Positions 1 to 4,875 of a stretch of 6,809 bases of DNA are shown here, one piece after another; position 1 is the first letter of the stretch, and every line of letters begins with the position of its first letter. The notes under the pieces are model-generated. The model searched no databases, was not told the DNA's origin, and saw nothing but the letters and a program-made list of their open reading frames with translations. Position numbers and translations under genes: made by a program. This stretch comes from an uncultured Actinomycetes bacterium (GTDB taxonomy: Bacteria; Actinomycetota; Thermoleophilia; Gaiellales; F1-60-MAGs149): assembly GCA_903960645.1 (NCBI GenBank), contig CAJCBN010000333.1, positions 1-6,809 of the forward strand, read 5' to 3'.

Positions 1-624
1 ACCCGTCGTCTCGGCGAGGGCGAGCGCGTGATCCGCTCGGAGACCCCGTGGGTGTGGAGCATGTTCTACATGCTCGGCACGGGCATCCAGGGCAAGACGC
101 TCGGCATCGTCGGCCTCGGCCTGATCGGCCAGGCCACGGCGCGGCGCGCCAAGGCGTTCGGCATGGAGATCATCTACTCGGGTCGCCGCCAGGCAGATCC
201 CGCGATCGAGGCCGAGCTCGGCGCTAAGTACGTGTCGTTCGACGAGCTGCTCGAGACGGCCGATGTCGTCTCGCTGCACTGCCCGCTCAACGACGAGACG
301 AAGCACCTGATCAACGCCGATCGGCTGAAGCAGATGCGCGAGGATGCGTATCTCGTCAACACGACGCGCGGTCCCGTCGTCGATGAGCAGGCACTCGTCG
401 ATGCGCTCCGCAAGGGCGAGATCAAGGGTGCCGGCCTCGACGTCTTCGAGGAAGAGCCGAAGATCAACCCCGGTCTGCTCGAGCTCGAGAACGCGGTGCT
501 GATCCCGCACCTCGGCTCGGCCACGATCGAGACCCGCACCGAGATGGGTCTGCTCGCCGCCGCCAACACGGTCGCGATCCTCAACGGCGAGGAGCCCCCG
601 AGCCCCGTCGTTCGCGTCAGCTAG
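1..624 (+). CDS. D-2-hydroxyacid dehydrogenase (glyoxylate/hydroxypyruvate reductase type), 5'-truncated
   Basis: The reading frame is open from the first base, so the N-terminus lies outside the window; 207 residues and a TAG stop are visible, against about 315-330 for the family. The enzyme interconverts a 2-keto acid and a D-2-hydroxy acid in the cytoplasm. Residue numbers below count from base 1. The Rossmann motif G38-L-G40-L-I-G43 lies in VGLGLIGQ. The catalytic triad expected of the family is present: Arg123 in NTTRGPVVDE, the acidic DVFEEEP segment (147-153) and His170 in IPHLGSAT. After the second beta strand comes SGRR (60-63) rather than an Asp, a pattern that favours NADP(H) and fits glyoxylate/hydroxypyruvate reductases. 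No serine-binding ACT domain follows, which argues against a long SerA. The exact substrate cannot be fixed from this fragment. Family is confident; glyoxylate specificity is an inference. Confidence 0.93.
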   Translation, partial: TRRLGEGERVIRSETPWVWSMFYMLGTGIQGKTLGIVGLGLIGQATARRAKAFGMEIIYSGRRQADPAIEAELGAKYVSFDELLETADVVSLHCPLNDETKHLINADRLKQMREDAYLVNTTRGPVVDEQALVDALRKGEIKGAGLDVFEEEPKINPGLLELENAVLIPHLGSATIETRTEMGLLAAANTVAILNGEEPPSPVVRVS

Positions 625-636
625 TCACGAACGAAG

Positions 637-672
637 ACGGCCCCGGACTGGCGCTTGCCGGTCCGGGGCCGT
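637..672. terminator. Bidirectional hairpin terminator between convergent genes
   Basis: A perfect 12-bp inverted repeat pairs ACGGCCCCGGAC (637-648) with GTCCGGGGCCGT (661-672) across a 12-base loop. A G-T and an A-T pair could extend it to 14. It starts 12 bases after the dehydrogenase stop and ends 6 bases before the toxin gene's stop on the other strand, so it probably ends transcription from both sides. There is only TTT, not a long U-tract, on the + side, which is usual in high-GC actinobacteria. Confidence 0.85.
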
Positions 673-678
673 TTCGCT

Positions 679-1119
679 CTAGGGGGACGTGGGACCGGCC
701 ACGACGTGAACTTCGGCCCCTGACACGGACACGTCCCGCCAGCGCGCGTCGGCCGTGATCACGCGTTCGATGTCAGCGTGCACCGCCCCCGTCGCGAGAA
801 TGATCGCATCGGCGACAGGCAGACGGGCACGCGCACGGGACCGTTGGTGACGCCGCAGCTCCGCGGCACGCTCGGCGGTCGCGCGATCCACATCGAACAT
901 CCGCACCTTCGCGTCGATCAGGAACTCCTCTGCGGCAGCGCGGGCCTTCCGGTCGCCATCGGCGCCGGTGAGGACCTCCGCCCACGCGATGGTCGAGATC
1001 GCCAACGGGCGCCGGGCAGCGACCTCGGCGTCGACTGCATCCACACAGGCGTCGTGCAGCGCGTCGTCCGCGTAAATCCATCCGATCACCACCGAGGAGT
1101 CGACCAGCGTCAGTCCCAT
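679..1119 (-). CDS. vapC: PIN-domain ribonuclease toxin, VapC-like
   Basis: A 146-residue PIN-domain protein, the usual VapC length. VapC toxins are Mg2+-dependent endoribonucleases that cut tRNA or rRNA and stop translation unless held by the cognate antitoxin. The four acidic residues of the PIN active site can be placed: Asp7 in LVDSSVVIGW, Glu48 in AWAEVLTG, Asp104 in PVADAIILATG and Asp124 in ITADARW, so the nuclease looks intact. The ATG has a good Shine-Dalgarno (GGAGG, complement of 1124-1128) four bases upstream, inside the end of the antitoxin gene. The two genes overlap by 10 bases, which points to translational coupling with antitoxin made first, the normal order. The RNA target cannot be predicted. 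The name VapC rests on the PIN fold plus the paired antitoxin. Confidence 0.88.
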   Translation of the reverse strand: MGLTLVDSSVVIGWIYADDALHDACVDAVDAEVAARRPLAISTIAWAEVLTGADGDRKARAAAEEFLIDAKVRMFDVDRATAERAAELRRHQRSRARARLPVADAIILATGAVHADIERVITADARWRDVSVSGAEVHVVAGPTSP

Positions 1120-1334
1120 TCGGCCTCCATCTCCCTGATGCGCGCGTGCGCGTCGGCGGCACCCGTAAGGCGACCGGCCTTCTCTCGCAACACGGCGCGA
1201 ACGCTCCAGATCTCAACCCGACCGAGGCCGGTCGAGCGCATGGCGAGTACCTCGCCCTCCTCGAAGCCCGCCTCGAGGAAGGTCTCCTTGGCGATGGTGA
1301 TCTGGTGCTTGCTGCTGATCTTTACAAGATCCAT
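1110..1334 (-). CDS. vapB: AbrB/SpoVT-type antitoxin, VapB-like
   Basis: A 74-residue protein whose N-terminus matches the swapped-hairpin AbrB/MazE/SpoVT DNA-binding fold: KISSKHQITIAKETFLEAGF (5-24) followed by EEGEVLAM, equivalent to the family pattern tSKgQvTIPKevr...GdkV. Such antitoxins bind the toxin through a flexible C-terminus and repress their own operon through the N-terminal domain. The C-terminal part, rich in Arg, Glu and Ala (about 47-74), fits a helical toxin-binding tail. One departure is Ala where most family members have Pro in the TIPK motif. The gene overlaps the downstream PIN toxin by 10 bases. No Shine-Dalgarno precedes the ATG; a TATCTT box lies 8 bases upstream, so the message may be leaderless. 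Fold and role are confident; calling it VapB rather than a MazE-like protein depends on the PIN partner. Confidence 0.85.
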   Translation of the reverse strand: MDLVKISSKHQITIAKETFLEAGFEEGEVLAMRSTGLGRVEIWSVRAVLREKAGRLTGAADAHARIREMEAEWD

Positions 1335-1342
1335 GATGCGTA

Positions 1343-1348
1343 AAGATA
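1343..1348 (-). promoter_or_regulatory. Putative -10 box of the toxin-antitoxin operon
   Basis: On the - strand TATCTT lies 8 bases before the antitoxin ATG. Transcription would then begin at or next to the start codon, giving a leaderless mRNA. No convincing -35 hexamer is seen 16-18 bases upstream. The 79-bp gap to the exporter stop leaves room for autoregulatory sites, but I see no clear dyad there. Confidence 0.35.
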
Positions 1349-1413
1349 CCGGACGCGCGAATGCGACCGAAATTCATACGAACTGACCCGCGTCTGTCAC
1401 GCAACGCCTCGTC

Positions 1414-2868
1414 TTACAGATCAAGATGCCGGCGGCCGATCGCAATCGGCACGAGGGCCAGCAGCACGAGGCCACCGGCGGCGAGGAACGGCCACGCCGC
1501 CGCAGCGGTGCCCGCCTCGCGGATGGCGTGCTGCAGGTCGGCCTGCAGCGTGTTCCAGGCAGCGAGCTCCTGCGGGTCGGTCGGGGCGTTGGCGAAGACC
1601 TCACCGATATCGGGGATGCGCCCGCCCCCGTCCTGCACGACCAGGCCGAGCTGGCCGGCCAGAGCGAGGCGCGTCGTCAGGGGCAGCGGGGCGTCGAGCA
1701 GGAGCTGCGCGCCCTGCCGCTCGACCGTGTTCTGCTGCTCCGCCAGCTGCTGGGTGAAGAGCGGCGTCAGGAGCACAATGCCGAGCACCAGGCCGACGTG
1801 GCGGGCGGCGAGCGTCCAGCCACCGTGGACCGCCTGCGGCGAGCGTCCGCGCAGCGCGGCGTCGGTCAGCGCCTCGATCGTGAGGCCGAGGCCGAAGCCG
1901 ATCGCGATCTGGCTCGGCACCGTCCACCACCACTCGGGCTGCGGAAGCAGCGCGAGCGAGGCGAGCCCGGCAGCCAGGAGGATGGTGCCGGCCGCGGCGC
2001 GTGCCGGGAGCGAGCCGACCCGGCCGAACAGCTTGGCGGCGATGATCGCCGAGATCGGCATGACCGTGACGACCAGCGCCGTCGCGATCGGCTCCATCTG
2101 CCAACCCTCGATCAGGAGCAGGACGATCAGGAACAGCGCGGCGGTGAGCCCCGCGCTGATCAGAACGAGCGCGAGGTTGGCCGCGACGTGCGGCCGGCCG
2201 GCCGGCTCGCGCTTGGCGTGCGTTCGGACTCGCAGCGTCGGGATCGCGAGGAGGATCGCCGGCACCTGGATGAAGAAGATCGCCTCCCACGAGATGAGCT
2301 GCGTGAGCAGTCCGCCGAGCGCGGGGCCGCACGCGGCGCCGAGCGCGCCCGCCGTCGCCCAGATCAGGGCCGCGCGGCGCTCCGAGCCGGTCGTCACGGG
2401 CAGGATCTCCAGCGCGGCGGTGACGGCCAGGGCGCCGCCGATCGCCTGCACGCCGCGGCTCAGAATGAGCACTTCGAAGGAGGGCGCGAGTGCGCAGAAG
2501 AGTGAGGCGGCGGCGAAGACGGCCAGCCCGAACATGAGGAGCACGCCTGGCGCGCGGCGCCGGACGAGGTACGCCACGGGCACGGCCACGACGGCGAGCA
2601 CGATGTTGAAGCCCGTCAGCACCCACGACACCTCACCGATGGTGAGGCTGAAGCGGGTGAGGATGTCGGGCAGCGCCAGCACCACGATCGACGAGTCACT
2701 CAGCACGAGCGCCACGGCGAGTGCCAGGCAAATCGTCTGCAGGCGATTGGTCCCAGCCGCCCGCGCCACCAGGCCAAGCGGCAGCGGATCGGTGGTCAAC
2801 CCCTGCTCGCCGACCGGCACGGGATGCGCCTCACCGCGTCGGGCCGGCAGGTTGTCGGGCTCGTCCAT
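1414..2868 (-). CDS. MFS efflux transporter, DHA2-type
   Basis: A 484-residue membrane protein of the major facilitator superfamily, probably a proton-coupled drug or metabolite exporter. Family motifs are visible: a TM1 signature SDSSIVVLALPD (57-68, compare LDxTIVNVALP), a motif-B-like RGVQAIGGA (138-146), the antiporter motif C GPALGG (181-186), then SWEAIFFIQVP (193-203, compare W+WIFfINvP). I count about 12 hydrophobic helices, near 46-68, 80-101, 108-128, 132-155, 168-190, 195-212, 228-250, 259-281, 290-308, 316-335, 350-372 and 456-476. Two oddities: the loop 2-3 motif A is degenerate (VAYLVRRRAPG lacks the usual Asp), and about 80 polar residues (373-455) separate the last two helices. 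The ATG at 2868 lacks a Shine-Dalgarno but follows a TACACT box. A GTG at 2820 (codon 17), preceded by GGTGAGG, is an alternative start. Substrate unknown. Confidence 0.85.
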   Translation of the reverse strand: MDEPDNLPARRGEAHPVPVGEQGLTTDPLPLGLVARAAGTNRLQTICLALAVALVLSDSSIVVLALPDILTRFSLTIGEVSWVLTGFNIVLAVVAVPVAYLVRRRAPGVLLMFGLAVFAAASLFCALAPSFEVLILSRGVQAIGGALAVTAALEILPVTTGSERRAALIWATAGALGAACGPALGGLLTQLISWEAIFFIQVPAILLAIPTLRVRTHAKREPAGRPHVAANLALVLISAGLTAALFLIVLLLIEGWQMEPIATALVVTVMPISAIIAAKLFGRVGSLPARAAAGTILLAAGLASLALLPQPEWWWTVPSQIAIGFGLGLTIEALTDAALRGRSPQAVHGGWTLAARHVGLVLGIVLLTPLFTQQLAEQQNTVERQGAQLLLDAPLPLTTRLALAGQLGLVVQDGGGRIPDIGEVFANAPTDPQELAAWNTLQADLQHAIREAGTAAAAWPFLAAGGLVLLALVPIAIGRRHLDL

Positions 2869-2875
2869 GCAGCGG

Positions 2876-2881
2876 AGTGTA
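2876..2881 (-). promoter_or_regulatory. Putative -10 box of the MFS exporter gene
   Basis: TACACT on the - strand lies 7 bases before the exporter ATG at 2868, placing the likely transcript start on or beside the start codon. A 17-base spacer puts the -35 position at 2899-2904, which is not TTGACA-like and instead coincides with one arm of an inverted repeat. Confidence 0.35.
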
Positions 2882-2898
2882 TGGGTGCGCGAGGGCGA

Positions 2899-2927
2899 TT
2901 GGGGCGGGCCGCATCACATAGCCCCAA
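2899..2927. promoter_or_regulatory. Inverted repeat upstream of the exporter, possible operator
   Basis: TTGGGGC (2899-2905) and GCCCCAA (2921-2927) form a perfect 7-bp inverted repeat with a 15-base spacer and 22 bp between the arm starts, two helical turns. It lies 31-59 bp upstream of the exporter ATG, with the near arm at about the -35 position. This geometry suits a dimeric regulator of an efflux gene, but no regulator gene is adjacent, so this remains an inference. Confidence 0.35.
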
Positions 2928-2936
2928 CGTCTGCAT

Positions 2937-2980
2937 AAAAGACGCTGGCGCGGAGGCGCGCTACGTGCTCCAAAAGACGC
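2937..2980. repeat. 9-bp direct repeat at 35-bp spacing
   Basis: AAAAGACGC occurs at 2937-2945 and again at 2972-2980, starts 35 bp apart. Both are conspicuous A-rich patches in otherwise GC-rich DNA upstream of the exporter gene. They could be binding sites or chance; nine bases is short. Confidence 0.3.
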
Positions 2981-2995
2981 GGGCACGCTGACGCA

Positions 2996-3018
2996 GGACA
3001 ACATGGGCCCGGGCCCAT
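2996..3018. repeat. Palindromic 23-bp repeat, copy 1
   Basis: The unit reads GGACAA, two variable bases, then TGGGCCCGGGCCCAT. In this copy ATGGGCCCGGGCCCAT (3003-3018) is a perfect 16-bp palindrome. The second copy lies 180 bp to the right in the same orientation and matches at 21 of 23 positions. Function unknown; a symmetric protein-binding site is the simplest reading. Confidence 0.7.
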
Positions 3019-3175
3019 TTCGTCAACCCATTCTGCGCGTCGCGCAAGCGCATTCGCGCCTCCCCGGCGCGCGCTTCGCGTTGCAGGTCGCACGCACCGT
3101 CACCGTTCGCGCGCGCGGCCGCCCGACGTGCTCGGCGAATCCGCGCGCATGCGCACGGCGCTGGTGGTGATGCGT

Positions 3176-3198
3176 GGACAAGGTGGGCCCGGGCCCAT
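3176..3198. repeat. Palindromic 23-bp repeat, copy 2
   Basis: Second copy of the GGACAA-NN-TGGGCCCGGGCCCAT unit, differing from copy 1 only at the two variable bases (GG instead of CA). The perfect palindrome here is 14 bp (3184-3197). It lies about 50 bases past the otsB stop. It is too symmetric and loopless to make a good terminator hairpin, which argues for a DNA-level role. Confidence 0.7.
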
Positions 3199-3247
3199 GG
3201 TGTCCGGAGGTACGCGAGACCGCCTTGGATCGCCCGCCGAAGAGCCT

Positions 3248-4000
3248 TCAGTCGAGCAGCGAGGCGAGCAGGTCGGTCAGGCCCGCTGTGCCCTCGACGA
3301 CGATGTCGGCGGCGGCGAGGAGCTCCGGTGGCGTCTCGTTGGAGTGCACGGCGACCTTCACGTCGACGACGGCGAAGCCGTCGAGGTCGGTGCGGTCGTC
3401 GCCCGCGTACAGCGACCGCCGCACCTGCGGGCGGTCGAGCAGAAGCTCCTCGATGGCCGAGCCCTTATCGACCGGCAGCGGTGGACGCGCCTCGAGGGAC
3501 ATCCGTCCCCAGCGCGAGACGAGGCCCGCGGCAGCGAGCAGGGGGACAGCACGCAACTCGAGGAGGCCGCGGGCGGCGACCGGGTCGGCGGCACCGCGAA
3601 AGTGAACGGTGAGGCTTGCGCCCTTGTCCTCGACCCAGCCGCCGGCCTCGGCGACGATCGGCGCGATCGCCGTGGCCGCCGTGCGCAGATCGCCGAGCCA
3701 CTCCTCCACGCCGCCGGCGAGAACGACCCGGCCGTCGACGAGTAGCTCGAGACCGTGGTTGCCCGCAACGTGGACGCCCGCGACGGGCACGAGCCGCGCC
3801 GCCTCGACGGCACGACGGCCGGAGACGCAGCCGACCAGCGCGAAGCGCTCGACGAGGCGCTCCACGACCGCCAGGGTCTCGGCGGGCACGGCGCTGTCGT
3901 CGGGGTGCGCGACGATCGGCGCCAGCGTGCCGTCGACGTCGAGCAGGATCGCCGACAGCTCGGGCGCGGTACGAAGCCGTGTCAGCGGGTCGGGACTCAT
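3248..4000 (-). CDS. otsB: Trehalose-6-phosphate phosphatase
   Basis: A 250-residue HAD-superfamily phosphatase of normal OtsB length that hydrolyses trehalose 6-phosphate to trehalose, the second step of the OtsA-OtsB route to this osmolyte and stress protectant. HAD motif I is D21-V-D23-G-T (nucleophile and acid/base Asp), followed by LAPI as in OtsB. Motif II is S60-G-R in CVSGRRAVE. NHGLEL (81-86) is the OtsB signature. The cap carries VEDKGASLTVHFR (123-135), with the Glu and Lys that read the trehalose moiety. Lys179 in PVDKGSAIEEL is the motif III lysine, and G200-D-D-R-T-D205 is motif IV for Mg2+. No otsA is visible nearby, so the synthase must lie elsewhere. The ATG at 4000 has no Shine-Dalgarno but follows TATCCT by 8 bases, so the mRNA is probably leaderless. 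It is divergent from the TSUP genes. Confidence 0.95.
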   Translation of the reverse strand: MSPDPLTRLRTAPELSAILLDVDGTLAPIVAHPDDSAVPAETLAVVERLVERFALVGCVSGRRAVEAARLVPVAGVHVAGNHGLELLVDGRVVLAGGVEEWLGDLRTAATAIAPIVAEAGGWVEDKGASLTVHFRGAADPVAARGLLELRAVPLLAAAGLVSRWGRMSLEARPPLPVDKGSAIEELLLDRPQVRRSLYAGDDRTDLDGFAVVDVKVAVHSNETPPELLAAADIVVEGTAGLTDLLASLLD

Positions 4001-4007
4001 CGCTGGT

Positions 4008-4014
4008 TAGGATA
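4008..4014. promoter_or_regulatory. Putative shared bidirectional -10 element (otsB / TSUP pair)
   Basis: Only 19 bp separate the otsB and TSUP start codons, and TAGGATA sits in the middle. Read on the + strand it gives TAGGAT, 6 bases before the GTG at 4020. Read on the - strand it gives TATCCT, 8 bases before the ATG at 4000. Both fit the TANNNT consensus and both would yield leaderless messages. No clear -35 is seen on either side. Confidence 0.5.
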
Positions 4015-4019
4015 GAGGC

Positions 4020-4403
4020 GTGGACAACGCCAGCAACCTGCCGAAGGTCAGCGTCTACCCGCTGCTCGGCATCGGCGTCGTCTCCGGCCTGTTTGCCGCC
4101 ATGTTCGGCATCGGCGGCGGCGTGGTGATCGTGCCGCTCCTGCTGCTCCTGACGAAGCTGCCACCGCGCATCGCCGCCGCCACCTCGCTCGCGACGCTGC
4201 TGCTCACCTCTCTGATCGGCACCGTCCGCTACGCCGGCAGTGATCACATCGACTGGGTCGCCGCCATCGTGATCGGGGCGCCCGCCGTGATCGGCGTGCT
4301 GCTCGGCATCCACTTCCAGAAGCGCCTCCCCGCCGACTGGCTGGTGGTCGGATTCGGGGTCCTGATCATCGGCATCGGCCTGAAGCTGGTGCTCCAGCTC
4401 TGA
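4020..4403 (+). CDS. Half-size TSUP (TauE/SafE) transporter subunit A
   Basis: A 127-residue membrane protein equal to one repeat of the TauE/SafE family (PF01925), whose normal members are about 250-270 residues with eight helices made of two four-helix repeats. About four helices can be drawn: 13-43, 50-68, 79-98 and 107-126. The repeat signature is clear: GLFAAMFGIGGGVVIVPLL (23-41), AAATSLATLL (52-61), then R70, D78-W79 and RLP (102-104). Family members export sulfite, sulfoacetate or other small organosulfur anions; the substrate here is unknown. The GTG start follows a TAGGAT box by 6 bases; GAGG is only one base from the GTG, too close for a normal Shine-Dalgarno. The stop (TGA, 4401-4403) shares a base with the next ATG. 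Probably a heterodimer with its neighbour. Confidence 0.88.
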   Translation: MDNASNLPKVSVYPLLGIGVVSGLFAAMFGIGGGVVIVPLLLLLTKLPPRIAAATSLATLLLTSLIGTVRYAGSDHIDWVAAIVIGAPAVIGVLLGIHFQKRLPADWLVVGFGVLIIGIGLKLVLQL

Positions 4404-4804
4404 TGGACCTGACGCTACTCACCATCTGCCTCGCGATCGGCTGCGGCATCGCCGCCGGCCTGCTGGCCGGCCTGTTCGGCGTGGGCGGCGGCGTGATCTT
4501 CGTCCCCACGCTCGTGCTCGTCTTCGCGTTCACCCAGCTCGACGCGCAGGCCACATCGCTGGCCGCGATCATCCCCGTCGCCGCCGTCGGCGCCTGGCGC
4601 CAGACCTCGGACGAGAACGTCTACTGGCGCGGCGCGCTGATCATGGGCATCGGTGCCGCCGTAGGCGTGCTGTTCGGCGCCGAGGTCGCCACGCGCCTGC
4701 CCGACGAGCTGCTCTCGCAGGTGTTCGGCGCGGTCCTGATCCTGTCGGGCGGCGAGATGATCGTCAGCGCCAGCCGCCGGATCAAGGCCAAGCGCCTCGG
4801 CTGA
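4403..4804 (+). CDS. Half-size TSUP (TauE/SafE) transporter subunit B
   Basis: A 133-residue partner to the preceding gene, also a single TauE/SafE repeat. It starts at TGATG, its ATG sharing one base with the upstream stop, so translation is coupled and roughly equal amounts are expected. The signature is GLFGVGGGVIFVP (23-35), QATSLAAIIP (49-58), R66, W75 and RLP (98-100), aligning with subunit A feature by feature (for example WVAAIVIGAPAVIGVLLG against WRGALIMGIGAAVGVLFG). About four helices: 6-41, 48-63, 76-97 and 104-122. It ends in a basic tail, RRIKAKRLG, which subunit A lacks, suggesting a cytoplasmic C-terminus by the positive-inside rule. Together the two make 260 residues, one complete transporter. 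The substrate is not predictable. Confidence 0.88.
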   Translation: MDLTLLTICLAIGCGIAAGLLAGLFGVGGGVIFVPTLVLVFAFTQLDAQATSLAAIIPVAAVGAWRQTSDENVYWRGALIMGIGAAVGVLFGAEVATRLPDELLSQVFGAVLILSGGEMIVSASRRIKAKRLG

Positions 4805-4816
4805 TCAGCAGCGGTA

Positions 4817-4856
4817 TCGCTGCGCCACCGGGGGGCGGGCCCCGGTGGCACAGCGA
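4817..4856. terminator. Long bidirectional hairpin terminator
   Basis: GCCACCGGGG (4824-4833) pairs with CCCCGGTGGC (4840-4849) across a 6-base loop. Beyond a single C/A mismatch the stem continues with TCGCTG (4817-4822) against CAGCGA (4851-4856), 16 pairs in all. It lies 12 bases after the TSUP stop and 19 bases before the end of the convergent secreted-protein gene, so it can serve both strands. There is no U-tract. Confidence 0.82.
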
Positions 4857-4875
4857 CAGTGTGCTCGCCTCTGGC

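Larger units (their letters stand above)
2869..3247. other. 379-bp non-coding interval between otsB and the exporter gene
   Basis: No reading frame here looks like a protein: those crossing it on the + strand continue as antisense shadows of otsB. The interval lies downstream of otsB and upstream of the exporter, both on the - strand. It holds the exporter's putative promoter and inverted repeat (2876-2927), a 9-bp direct repeat (2937-2980) and the two palindromic 23-bp repeats (2996-3018 and 3176-3198). The stretch between those two repeats is unusually rich in GCGC/CGCG steps, including a GCGCATGCGC palindrome at 3145-3154. It could hide a small RNA, but I see nothing that demonstrates one. 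Confidence 0.6.

Noticed and set aside
1361..2938. Long + strand ORF of 525 codons opposite the exporter gene
   Set aside because: Its translation is Ser/Arg/Ala-rich with no domain pattern, and the opposite strand encodes a clear MFS protein with helices and motifs. Long antisense ORFs are expected in high-GC DNA.
3003..3018. Palindrome as a transcription terminator for otsB
   Set aside because: TGGGCCCGGGCCCA has no loop; folding it leaves only about five pairs. It is also over 200 bases from the otsB stop, and the second copy is equally loopless.
3105..3123. CGCGCGCG run as a Z-DNA or functional element
   Set aside because: Short alternating CG runs are expected in DNA of this composition, and nothing else marks it as functional.
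2937..3198. CRISPR array or insertion sequence ends
   Set aside because: There are only two copies of each repeat, with unequal spacings (35 and 180 bp) and no spacer array, no transposase reading frame and no terminal inverted repeat pair with target-site duplication.
3128..4010. Several + strand ORFs opposite otsB and across the preceding intergenic interval
   Set aside because: They are Arg/Ala/Gly-rich low-complexity translations; the - strand holds all HAD motifs of OtsB.
4390..4410. TSUP pair as one gene broken by a frameshift
   Set aside because: There is a clean TGATG coupling, each half has its own plausible N-terminus and complete repeat, and no interdomain linker remains. It is not fully excluded, and is listed as the refuting case for the split-transporter finding.
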